From Streptomyces sp. YIM 98790 (GTDB lineage: Bacteria; Actinomycetota; Actinomycetes; Streptomycetales; Streptomycetaceae): DNA of 64,000 nucleotides. Position numbers and translations under genes: made by a program. The stretch is from NCBI RefSeq assembly GCF_011421595.1, contig NZ_WTLH01000003.1, positions 1 to 64,000 of the forward strand, in the 5' to 3' direction. Below, piece by piece: positions 1 to 7,868 of the stretch; the stretch's first letter is position 1, and the number at the start of each line of letters is the position of its first letter. Below the pieces are notes generated by a model that made no database searches, was not told where the DNA came from, and worked only from the letters and a program-made list of their open reading frames with translations.

Positions 1-1
1 G

Positions 2-454
2 GCCTCGGTGGCGGCCGGGCTGGCGGCCGGCCTGGGTGCCGCCGTCGCGGTCGCCGCCATCGCCGCCGGAGCCTGGTGGCTGGTCGGCCCCCGCCCGGGG
101 GCGGGCCAGGCCTCGGCACCGCGAGCGGTCCAGCTGACGGTCTACAACGCGGAGCAGGCATGCCGGCCGCTGCGGGTCATCGAGTGCGGCCTGCACCTGG
201 CCGCCGACCCCTACGGGGTGTACGCCGATCCGGACAACCACGCCGGGCGGGTGTGGCACGGCGACCGGGTGGCGGCCCGCTGCGTGGTCCCGGACGGCAC
301 CCTGCTGACCGACGAAAGCGGCGTCTCCTCCCGGCGCTGGTATCTGGTCACCACCGGGGACGGCTCGGCCGGCTGGCTGCCCGGAGCCCGCACCCGCAAC
401 ACCGTCGAGGTGCGCACCTGCACCGAGAAGGAGATCGCGGCGGCCGTTCCCTGA
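2..454 (+). CDS. Membrane-anchored SH3-like protein, 3' part only
   Basis: The gene is cut by the window start; the frame open from base 2 gives 150 residues. The visible part begins with an Ala/Gly-rich hydrophobic segment (about residues 3-27, ending AAGAWWLVG), so it is probably a single membrane anchor. About 120 residues that should lie outside the membrane follow. They contain four cysteines (in EQACRP, VIECGL, AARCVV, VRTCTE), enough for two disulfides, and an SH3-like ending (WYLVTTGDGSAGWLPG). Such a C-terminal sensor-like domain occurs in streptomycete surface proteins and behind receptor-kinase membrane segments, so an N-terminal kinase or other cytoplasmic domain may lie upstream of the window. 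Function is unknown. It is followed by 119 bases before the leader ORF of the next gene. Confidence 0.6.
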   Translation, partial: ASVAAGLAAGLGAAVAVAAIAAGAWWLVGPRPGAGQASAPRAVQLTVYNAEQACRPLRVIECGLHLAADPYGVYADPDNHAGRVWHGDRVAARCVVPDGTLLTDESGVSSRRWYLVTTGDGSAGWLPGARTRNTVEVRTCTEKEIAAAVP

Positions 455-573
455 CTCCCGGGCCCCGGATATTCGCTTCCGCCCGCGCCCCCGCCCGGGG
501 TAGCTTCCCCGCGTCCGTCCGCACCGGGCGGGCCCCGCGGAGCGGGAGCCGGCGAGCATCAGGGAGGAACCCG

Positions 574-690
574 ATGGGGCGTCACCTCGGAGACATCGAG
601 TCGCTGTACGGCCACGAACCGACCTCTGAGGACCGCCTTGCCCCGAAGGACTCTGAATCTCGGCATCCTTGCCCACGTCGACGCCGGTAA
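574..690 (+). CDS. Possible 38-residue leader peptide overlapping the Otr(A)-like gene
   Basis: A short frame starts at ATG 574 behind a near-perfect Shine-Dalgarno sequence (AGGGAGGAA at 561-569, spacing suitable). It runs through the TTG start of the ribosomal-protection gene at 638 and stops at 690 in a different frame. The peptide ends in a basic stretch (PCPRRRR). The strong SD, and its position before a gene of a family known for translational attenuation, suggest a regulatory leader or translational coupling. The alternative is that the long gene really starts elsewhere and this ORF is accidental. Confidence 0.3.
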   Translation: MGRHLGDIESLYGHEPTSEDRLAPKDSESRHPCPRRRR

Positions 691-2734
691 GACCAGCCTC
701 ACCGAGCGGCTGCTGTTCCACAACGGTGCCATCGAGGAACTCGGCAGCGTCGACACCGGCAGCACCCGCACCGACACCGGTGAGCTGGAGCGCGAACGCG
801 GCATCACCATCCGCTCCGCGGTCGCGCCGTTCGTCACCGGGGATCTCCAGGTCAATCTGGTGGACACCCCGGGCCACCCGGACTTCATCGCCGAGGTGGA
901 GCGCGCGCTGTCCGTGCTGGACGCCGCCGTGCTGGTGCTGTCCGCGGTCGAGGGGGTGCAGGCGCAGACCCGCGTCCTGATGCGCTCGCTGCGCAGACTG
1001 CGCCTGCCGACCCTGCTGTTCGTCAACAAGATCGACCGCACCGGCGCGCGCTGCGCGGACCTGCCGGCGGAGATCCGCCGCAGGCTCTCCCCGCACATCG
1101 TCCCGCTGGCCGCCGTGACCGGCGCCGGCACCCCGGCCGCCCGCGCCGTCCCGGTCCCGCTCGGGGACCACGCCGCCGAGGTCCTCGCCGAGCACGACGA
1201 CACCCTGCTGGCCCGGCTGGTCGAGGGCGGACCCGCCCCCGCAGCCGCCGAGCTGCGCGGGCTGCTCGCCGACCGGACGGCCGCCGGCACGGTCCACCCG
1301 CTCCTCTTCGGTTCCGCGCTCACCGGCGAGGGCACCGGCGGCCTCACCACCGCCGTCCGCACGCTGCTGCACCCGCCGGTTCCCGAGCCGGACCGGCCGG
1401 CCTCCGGCAGGGTGTTCGCCGTCGAACGGGCAGCCGACGGGGGCAAGGTCGCCCTCCTGCGGCTGTTCTCCGGCCGGGTACGGGAGCGGCAGCGCCTCAC
1501 CTTCCACCGCCGCCCGCCCGGTGGCACCGCCCAGCGGTACACCGGGAGGATCACCCGCCTCGATTCCGTCTCCGCCCCGGCGCCCGCGCCCGCTCCCGGT
1601 ACGGGCCGGGGGCCGGAGGCGGGGCCGGCCGTCCGGGAGCTTGCCGCGGGCGGCATCGCCCGTCTGCACGGGCTGCACGGCATCCGGGTCGGCGACCGCC
1701 TGGGCCCGCCACCGGTCCGCGCCGGGGCCGGCGGCGGGGACGGCGGCGGGGACGGCGGCGGCGACGGTTTCGGGGACGGGGAGCAGCACTTTCCCCCGCC
1801 CGCCCTGGAAACCGTGGTCCGGCCGCGCCGCCCGGGCGAGGAGCCCCGGCTGCACACCGCGCTGACGGCCCTGGCCGACGAGGACCCGCTCATCCGCACC
1901 CGCGCCACGGCGGACGGCGGCCTCTCCGTCCAGCTCTACGGCGAGGTGCAGCGCGAGGTCGTCGCCGAACGGCTGCTGCGCGACTTCGGTGTCGAGGCGG
2001 ACTTCGCACCGGCCACCCCGGTCTGCTTCGAGCGGCCCGCCGGTACCGGCGAGGCGCTCACCGAGATGGACCGCCGCGGCAACCACGACTTCTGGGCCAC
2101 CGTCGGGCTCCGCGTGGCACCGGCCGAGCCCGGCTCCGGCGTCACCTTCGTGCACGCCGCCGAGTGGGGCATCATGCCGCGCGCCTTCCACCGGGCCGTC
2201 GAGGAATCGGCGCTGCGCACCCTGGAGCAGGGACTGTACGGCTGGGAGGTCACCGACTGCACGGTCACCCTGACCCGCGTCCGCCATCACGCGCCCAGCA
2301 GCACGGCCGCCGACTTCCGCGGGCTGACCCCGATGGTGCTGATGCGAGCCCTGCGCTCCGCCGGCACCCGGGTCCACGAACCCTGCCAGTCCGTGGAGAT
2401 CGAACTGCCGGACGACACCCTCGGCGCCGTCCTCCGCCTGCTCGGCGCGCTGGGCGCCGATCTGCTCCAGGACGTCGGCCAGGGCGCCGTCCGGCTGCTC
2501 ACCGCCGAGCTCCCCGGCCGCCTCGCCCAGCGCCTGACCAGGGAACTGCCCGCCCTGACCCGCGGTGAGGGGGTGCTGTGGTCACGGCCCGGCGGGGACC
2601 GTCCGGTACGCGGCCCGCTCCCCCGCCGCGCCCGCACCGACGGCAACCCCCTCCACCGGGAGGCGTATCTGCGCCACCTCGCCGCTCCCGGACTCGCGGA
2701 CAACCGCCGCTGTCAGTCCCCGCGGCTACCGTGA
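638..2734 (+). CDS. Otr(A)/TetM-family ribosomal protection GTPase
   Basis: An elongation-factor-G-like GTPase of the tetracycline ribosomal-protection family, 698 residues (usual size about 640-660). The P-loop AHVDAGKTSL is at residues 12-21, followed by the switch I motif RGITI (about 54), DTPGHPDF (about 80) and NKID (about 134). The last 250 residues match the domain IV/V region of EF-G paralogues. These proteins bind the ribosome and expel tetracycline; in Streptomyces the otr(A) type can also be an intrinsic translation factor. The TTG start at 638 has GAGGA five bases upstream and puts MPRRTLNLGILAHVDAGK at the N-terminus, as in OtrA. A low-complexity Gly/Asp insert (about residues 363-381, GGGDGGGDGGGDGFGDG) accounts for part of the extra length. 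Substrate and actual resistance cannot be read from sequence. Confidence 0.9.
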   Translation: MPRRTLNLGILAHVDAGKTSLTERLLFHNGAIEELGSVDTGSTRTDTGELERERGITIRSAVAPFVTGDLQVNLVDTPGHPDFIAEVERALSVLDAAVLVLSAVEGVQAQTRVLMRSLRRLRLPTLLFVNKIDRTGARCADLPAEIRRRLSPHIVPLAAVTGAGTPAARAVPVPLGDHAAEVLAEHDDTLLARLVEGGPAPAAAELRGLLADRTAAGTVHPLLFGSALTGEGTGGLTTAVRTLLHPPVPEPDRPASGRVFAVERAADGGKVALLRLFSGRVRERQRLTFHRRPPGGTAQRYTGRITRLDSVSAPAPAPAPGTGRGPEAGPAVRELAAGGIARLHGLHGIRVGDRLGPPPVRAGAGGGDGGGDGGGDGFGDGEQHFPPPALETVVRPRRPGEEPRLHTALTALADEDPLIRTRATADGGLSVQLYGEVQREVVAERLLRDFGVEADFAPATPVCFERPAGTGEALTEMDRRGNHDFWATVGLRVAPAEPGSGVTFVHAAEWGIMPRAFHRAVEESALRTLEQGLYGWEVTDCTVTLTRVRHHAPSSTAADFRGLTPMVLMRALRSAGTRVHEPCQSVEIELPDDTLGAVLRLLGALGADLLQDVGQGAVRLLTAELPGRLAQRLTRELPALTRGEGVLWSRPGGDRPVRGPLPRRARTDGNPLHREAYLRHLAAPGLADNRRCQSPRLP
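1729..1782 (+). repeat. GGCGGGGAC-type simple repeat inside the Otr(A)-like gene
   Basis: Imperfect tandem copies of GGCGGCGGGGAC encode a Gly-Asp linker between domains of the ribosomal-protection GTPase. The tract is in frame, and the repeat would allow length variation without a frameshift when units are lost or gained. Confidence 0.6.
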
Positions 2735-2739
2735 TCGTC

Positions 2740-3447
2740 ATGGCTTCCCTTCCCTACGACCGCTACTGCCACGAGGTCACGGCCCAGGCGGCGCTGCTGG
2801 ACGGCCTGCTGGCCGGTGCCCCTCCGCAGACGCCCGTGCCCACCTGCCCGGGCTGGACGCTGGCCGAGCTCTCCGTCCACATCCGGGGCAACCTCGCCAC
2901 CCTGGAGCAGGCCGTGCGCGGCTCCGCCCCCGGCGAGGTCCCGCCCCGGCTGGCCGACTGCGCCGAGCGCTTCGCCGCCGCTTTCCGTTCCGCCGGGGCG
3001 GAGGCCGTGGCCGAGGCCTGGGGTCTGAAGCAGCCGGCACGCTCCTGGGCCCGCCGTGCCGCCCACGATCTGGCCGTCCACCGCGCCGACGCCGCCCTCG
3101 CGCTCGGCGCCCCGTTCGAGCTCGCGGGCGATCTCGCGGCCGACGGCCTGGACGAGCTGCTGGACATGTTCGCCGGCCAGGATCTGCCCGGCCTGCGGGA
3201 GCTGGCCGGGCAGACCCTCCATCTGCACGCCACCGATGCCGATGACGCGGAGTGGCTGATCACCTTCACCCCGCCGGGCTTCACCTGGCGCCGCGCCCAC
3301 GAGAAGGCGGCCACCGCGGTCCGTGCTCCGCTGACCAGCCTCCTGCTGCTCTGCTACCGCCGCCGCCCGCCCGGCCACGAGTCCGTCCAGCTCCTCGGCG
3401 CCCCCGCCCCCCTGTCCGGCCTGCTCGACAGCATCGCCCTCACCTGA
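2740..3447 (+). CDS. Maleylpyruvate isomerase family mycothiol-dependent enzyme
   Basis: A 235-residue member of the MDMPI / DinB-like family. The N-terminal four-helix part carries the family signature (VPTCPGWTLAELSVHI at about residues 29-44). A second conserved stretch, ARRAAHDLAVHRADA (about 105-119), supplies the His residues expected for metal binding. The C-terminal part (about 150-235) corresponds to the second MDMPI domain. Family members use mycothiol in thiol transfer or isomerisation, but most actinobacterial paralogues have no assigned substrate. ATG 2740 is chosen because it sits just past the upstream stop (2734); GTG 2731 is an alternative that would overlap the upstream gene by four bases. 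Confidence 0.8.
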   Translation: MASLPYDRYCHEVTAQAALLDGLLAGAPPQTPVPTCPGWTLAELSVHIRGNLATLEQAVRGSAPGEVPPRLADCAERFAAAFRSAGAEAVAEAWGLKQPARSWARRAAHDLAVHRADAALALGAPFELAGDLAADGLDELLDMFAGQDLPGLRELAGQTLHLHATDADDAEWLITFTPPGFTWRRAHEKAATAVRAPLTSLLLLCYRRRPPGHESVQLLGAPAPLSGLLDSIALT

Positions 3448-3556
3448 CCCGAGACCTGCCCGCTATGCCCGGTTCACCACTTGACATCCAGATTTGTCGT
3501 ACTACCGTGGAAAGAGCCTACGGGGCGAGCGAGGGAGCTCGGCCGAAGCGGGCATC

Positions 3557-3668
3557 GACGGGGTCCGAACCCGGAGAGAACCGCGGAGACCGGGCTGAGA
3601 GGCCGGAAGGCCGAAAGGCCGGACGGCGACCTCCAGAACCTGATCCGGACAATGCCGGCGCAGGGAGC
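3557..3668 (+). promoter_or_regulatory. TPP riboswitch (THI element), orphaned
   Basis: The conserved parts of the thiamine pyrophosphate aptamer are readable on the plus strand: GACGGGG at the 5' side (3557-3563), the pyrimidine-sensor loop CTGAGAGG (3595-3602), a variable hairpin built from GGCCGGAAGGCC-type repeats, then GAACCTGATCCGG (3636-3648) and AATGCCGGCG-CAGGGAG (3651-3667). In actinobacteria this element controls thiC and other thiamine genes in cis. Here no thiamine gene follows. The next 190 bases are non-coding by eye, and beyond them lies the 3' end of a helicase gene on the other strand. A small GCGCC-N11-GGCGC hairpin (3699-3719) could be a remnant of the expression platform. 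Confidence 0.85.
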
Positions 3669-3860
3669 CCACCTCGTAGGCCCTTCGTCGTCCGCGCGGC
3701 GCCGAGAACGTTCCGGCGCGGATGCGTGCAGCAGAAGGCGGCGGCGTTCGCAGACGGCGGATGTTCCGGCGCAGCCCAGACGTGCGCGTTCCTGCTTACA
3801 TGCAGGCCGTCGTCGGTCCGGCCGTGCCCCCGCCAGCAACCACCATAAGTGCCGGGCCAG
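3669..3860. other. Non-coding stretch behind the TPP riboswitch (probable junction)
   Basis: No frame here looks like a real protein on either strand. On the minus strand the helicase frame stays open through this interval and the riboswitch, but its translation after GQPSSFL (about 3870) loses family resemblance and becomes Arg/Ser/Pro-rich. The native helicase 3' end and the native gene behind the riboswitch are therefore both missing, as expected at a recombination junction. No inverted repeats, target-site duplication or tRNA fragment was recognised. Confidence 0.45.
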
Positions 3861-5997
3861 TCCTGCCTTCACAAGGAAGGAACTGGGCTGTCCCGCCCAG
3901 GAGACATAAAGCTGCTCACGGGCACGAGTGCAGGCAACGAACAGCAGGCAGCGTTCGCTCATCGGATCCGTCTCGTACTGGATGCGATCGGTCTCCGCAG
4001 GGGTGACGGCTTTCGGGAATGGAAGGGCGCTGTCAAGCGCTCCGTGCACTGCGACGCAGCGGTACTCCAGCCCTTTGAATGCATGCATGGTGCCCACCGA
4101 GACGGTCTCAAGGTTCTTCGTGGATTCCGAGCGCAGCGTACGGACCGGGATGGTCTCCTCCTTCAGCCGCGAGACCACCGCGTCGACCCCCTTGTTGAAG
4201 CGCGTCGCGACACCGATCTCGCCCAGCGAGACTCCTGCGGCCCTCCATGCCCGGATCTGCTTCGCCAGGGCTTCGAGTTCCTCCTCGGCCGTGCGCGCCG
4301 CGAACCCCAGCGGGACAGAGCCGTGCAGCGCCGACTGGTAATCGAAGAGCGTTTCGTTCCGCTCCGCAGCGGACAGCTCCCCCACCGGCCGCCCGGCAAG
4401 CAGGGCCACGGACCAGCGCAGAATCTCCTGGGTGCTGCGGTAGTTCTTGCGCATCCTGGTGGAGCGGCCCGTGATCTTGATGCCCAGTGTCTTGAGAGAC
4501 ACGCGCGAGTCGTAGATCCGCTGGTGCGGGTCGCCGGCGATGAAGAGGTCGTCGGGACGCTCCGCCACGGCGGCTCGCAGCACCCGCCACTGGGCCGGGT
4601 GCAGGTCCTGCACCTCGTCGACCACCACATGGCGGTGGCAGGGACCGCCCGCCTCCAGGGCCCGGGCAGCATCGGCCGCCCGCTGCAGATAGGTGCAGCG
4701 CTGGTCTCGGGCCAGAGCGGCGCTGAACCTCTCCACCGCACGCCACAGCTCGGGCCGGCGCCGCTGCGGAACCTGGCTTCCCCTGCCCCGCCGCTGCGCG
4801 GCACGGTAGGTTCCTCGTCCCTGATGTCCTGGGCGAGAACGATGTGCCGGTACTCCTGCGCCAGAAACTCCGGTCTCCACGGCAGCCCGCAGTCCTGGGC
4901 GACCCGCCTCCAGTAGCGCAGTTCCTCACTGCCCCACAGCGGCTTCAGTTCCGGACGCCCGGCGGCGATGAGCACCCGGTGGGCGAAGGAGTCCACGGTG
5001 TGGATGTCCACCCGTTCCCGCAGCACCGGATCGTCCACCAACTGTGTCAGCCGCTGCGCAACGCCACCACCAGCGCGTTGGTGTAACTGGTGAGCAGTAT
5101 GCGTCCCCGTCGCGCAGGTGCCCGAGCAGATACCGGACCCGGTGCAGCGCAACGACGGTCTTGCCGGTTCCCGGACCGCCGGAGACCTGTGCGGGGCCCG
5201 AGTAGCTGGTGCGGTAGGCGACCGGGTGCTGTGTGGGATGGAGGAAGACGCGCCAGGCGGCGAATGGCTTCTCCAGGATGTCCCGCAGCTCCTCCGGGGC
5301 GTGACCAGTGCGATCCGGGATCGCGTGTGCCGGATCGCGGTCTCGTAGTCGGCCGGATCGACCGGCCCGGCCGCTGCCGCCGGAACCCGGTGGCCACGAT
5401 GTCCCGCCACACCTCCTCCACCGTGAATCCCTCGGCGAGGTATTGCAGCACCTCGCACTGATCGGGCGGAAGGTACGGGGCGGAGAGTTCCAGTTGTTCC
5501 TTGTCGGTGAGGGACATGGCACGGCGCAGGGTGTCCTCGTCGATGCCCAGGGAGGCCAGTGCCTTGTCCGGGAGGTGGTCGAAGAGGCGGTGTCCGGGCG
5601 GCCCGATGGCGAGGTGCTCGGTGGCCGGGGCGAGCGCGTCCAGCGTCCCGACGTCGCGGATCTCCACTGCCCGGGTCACGGTGTTGATGCTTGCCCGCTG
5701 CTTCTTCGCCCAGGCGATGGCATCGTCGTGCGGCAGAACCTTGAGCAGCACGAACAACTCTCCGGTCTCCGGTGCCAGCACCACACCGCGCCAGAAGCGG
5801 TCTATCCGGACGGTGCGGATGTGCGGATCACGTGCACTCTTCAGCTGTTCGAGCCGCACCCCGCTCCCCTCGGCCATCAGCTGGGGCAGGCTCAGCTCCT
5901 CGAACTTCTTCCAGAGATCGAACACTCCGTTCTTGGCCTTCTTCTCCAGCTTGTGCAGCTCCTGGCAGAAGCCGATGTCGAGGGCGAGTCGCGGCAC
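3861..5997 (-). pseudogene. UvrD/Rep-like superfamily I helicase, five frameshifts and lost 3' end
   Basis: Conserved helicase text runs over the interval but in successive frames. The N-terminus (LDIGFCQELHKLEKKAKNGV) and central part fit the actinobacterial UvrD-like family of about 700 residues. Walker A SGGPGTGKTVVALHRV lies near 5150-5185, the family motif RILLTSYTNALVVAL near 5070-5105, DEVQDLHPAQW near 4590-4625, GDPHQRIYDSR near 4510-4545, GTMHAFKGLEYRC near 4060-4100 and ACTRAREQLYVSWAGQ near 3885-3935. Frame changes fall near 5385, 5305, 5100, 5060 and 4810, and every one is equivalent to losing one base. No internal stop or other decay is seen, so local sequencing error must be considered. 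The likely start is GTG 5997 behind GGGAGG. The last residues are replaced by unrelated sequence. Confidence 0.7.
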
Positions 5998-6067
5998 AGG
6001 GCCTCCCGTTCTCCCGTTCCCGTAGGCCGGCCGCCTCCTGAGCCGGCGCGCGCTGGGCGGCACACGC

Positions 6068-7708
6068 TCATGCTCCGGCGGCACCCCTGCCTCCGCGGCC
6101 GTCCGGGCTGCCGATACTGCCTGTCCCGCCGGTGAGTTCGATACGGATCAGCAGGTCGCGGATCTCCCGGGCCTCCGGGTGCTCCGGTCCGTGGTCGGCG
6201 GTCAGTTCGGCCAGCAGGGCCCGGAAGACGTGGGCGGCCTCGCGGATGCGATGTGCGGCGAGCAGCAGGTCACCGATCCGGCGGCGCAGCTCGCCGACGC
6301 TGCCACCGCCGGGCGTCCCGCCGCGCTGCTCCGCGAGCGACAGCAGCGCCCGGTACTCGGCCAGCGCGTCCTCGGTCTCGCCGAGAGCGGCCAGGCAGAC
6401 CGCCGCCTGCTGCCGGTACTCCACAGCCCGCTCGCTCTCCGGACCGTCGATCCGCGACCAGGACGCGATCAGGGCCCGGAAGGCCACCAGTCCCCGGCGG
6501 TAGTCACGGCCGAGCACCAGGGCCGCGGCGTGGGTCTCCCGGATCTCGAGCATCCGAGGATGGTCCGGCCCGACCGGCGAGGCGGCGATGACCTCCTCCA
6601 GCACACCCACTGCCTGCGAGAAACGCTCCTCGTCGATCAGGGCGAACGCGTGCTCCTCGGCCTCCTTGAGCTCCGCCATCGCCACGGCGGGCGGCTGCTC
6701 GGGAGGCGTCGACGGCTCTGGCCCGGGCAGGGCCGACGCGGCGGGCCGCACGGGCTGCTGCCTGGGGGCGAGCGGGCGGCGGTAGGGCCGGGTGGGGTCC
6801 GGGACACCCGTCACAGCAGGCGCCACCGGCTCGGCGGCCTGTCCCGGTCCGGGCAGGTACGGGCTGAGCCGCCGGTGCACCTCCTCCGCCGAGGCCGGCC
6901 GGTCCTCCGGCGCCTTGGCCAGCAGATCGAGGACCAGGTCCTCCAGTTCCGGCGGCACCCCGGGGTTGAGGACGCGCAACGGCACGGGTTCCTCGTGCAC
7001 ATGCTGGAGGGCCGGGTCACTGGTGCCGTCGAAGACCTTGCCGCCGCTGAGCATCTCGTGCAGCAGGCAGCCGAGCGCGTACAGGTCGCTGCGCGGGCTG
7101 ACCCCCACGCCGTGGAACTGCTCGGGTGACATGTAGTCGCGGGTGCCGACCATCTGACCGGTATCGGTGATCTGCGTGACGTCCGTGCCCAGCACGGCGG
7201 CCACGCCGAAGTCGAGCACCTTCACATGGCCGGTGTCATCGATCATCACATTGCCCGGCTTGAGATCGCGGTGCACCACCGGCACCGCGTGGGCGAAGGA
7301 GAGCACCGAGCAGATCTGGGCGGCGATCGACACCGCCCACGCCAGCGGCAACGGCTCGCCGTGCTCTGCCAGGATGTCCCCGAGGGACCGGCCGCGGACC
7401 AGCTGCATCACCAGATAGAGCTCGTCCAGCGCGTTCTCGTCCGCCGGGTCGCGGTCGATGGCCGCGTCGTAGACGGCGGGCACACCGGGATGCTCGATCC
7501 TGGCGGTGACCCTCGCCTCCCGTTTGAACCGCTGGGCCAGCTCTGCCCGTTGACCAGGGGTCCGCGCCTTCTCCGCGCGGATCCGCTTGACCGCGACCGG
7601 ACGGTCCAGCACGGTGTCGTAGCCCTCCCAGACCACGCCCATCCCCCCGCCGTCCAGCGGCGCGCTCAGCTCATAACGGTTCGCGATCCGCCGCGACCGA
7701 TACTCCAT
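6068..7708 (-). CDS. Serine/threonine protein kinase with C-terminal TPR-like region
   Basis: A cytoplasmic Hanks-type kinase of 546 residues. Kinase signatures in order are the Gly-rich loop LDGGGMGVVWEGYD (about 18-31), VAVKRI with the ATP-binding Lys (about 38-43), VVHRDLKPGNVMI (about 152-164), VLDFGVA (about 170) and GTRDYMSPEQF (about 191). After a Pro-rich linker (about 275-345) comes an Ala/Leu/Glu-rich helical region with TPR-like periodicity (about 355-540). There is no transmembrane or PASTA segment, so it is not a PknB-type wall sensor. ATG 7708 is preferred (GGGGAAGGGCCGGCG before it) over an upstream in-frame codon. It is divergent from the AIPR gene across 160 bases that may hold both promoters (a TAGGAT hexamer is at 7821-7826). 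Substrates are unknown; a signalling role within the defence island is inference. Confidence 0.85.
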   Translation of the reverse strand: MEYRSRRIANRYELSAPLDGGGMGVVWEGYDTVLDRPVAVKRIRAEKARTPGQRAELAQRFKREARVTARIEHPGVPAVYDAAIDRDPADENALDELYLVMQLVRGRSLGDILAEHGEPLPLAWAVSIAAQICSVLSFAHAVPVVHRDLKPGNVMIDDTGHVKVLDFGVAAVLGTDVTQITDTGQMVGTRDYMSPEQFHGVGVSPRSDLYALGCLLHEMLSGGKVFDGTSDPALQHVHEEPVPLRVLNPGVPPELEDLVLDLLAKAPEDRPASAEEVHRRLSPYLPGPGQAAEPVAPAVTGVPDPTRPYRRPLAPRQQPVRPAASALPGPEPSTPPEQPPAVAMAELKEAEEHAFALIDEERFSQAVGVLEEVIAASPVGPDHPRMLEIRETHAAALVLGRDYRRGLVAFRALIASWSRIDGPESERAVEYRQQAAVCLAALGETEDALAEYRALLSLAEQRGGTPGGGSVGELRRRIGDLLLAAHRIREAAHVFRALLAELTADHGPEHPEAREIRDLLIRIELTGGTGSIGSPDGRGGRGAAGA

Positions 7709-7868
7709 CGCCGGCCCTTCCCCGAGATCGTCCGGCGGCCAGTCTGCCCCGGTCCGACCCACAGGTCCAGAAAGCGACAGCACCACATTTCACGCCGCGT
7801 GCACAACCGGGACCACGCCGTAGGATGTACGGCCACGCGGCACGCACGGCAAGGGGGCACGGCAGAGC

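Noticed and set aside
559-1908. Long minus-strand frame opposite the Otr(A)-like gene
   Set aside because: Ser/Arg/Pro-rich shadow typical of GC-rich codon bias; the plus strand carries all GTPase motifs.
3481-3909. Plus-strand coding frames over the riboswitch region
   Set aside because: They are Arg/Ser-rich with no family resemblance and run through conserved RNA structure; no ThiC text such as expected behind a THI element.
6068-7708. PglW-type kinase of a phage growth limitation system
   Set aside because: Too short, with a TPR-like tail and no Pgl partners; best kept as a general Hanks-type kinase.
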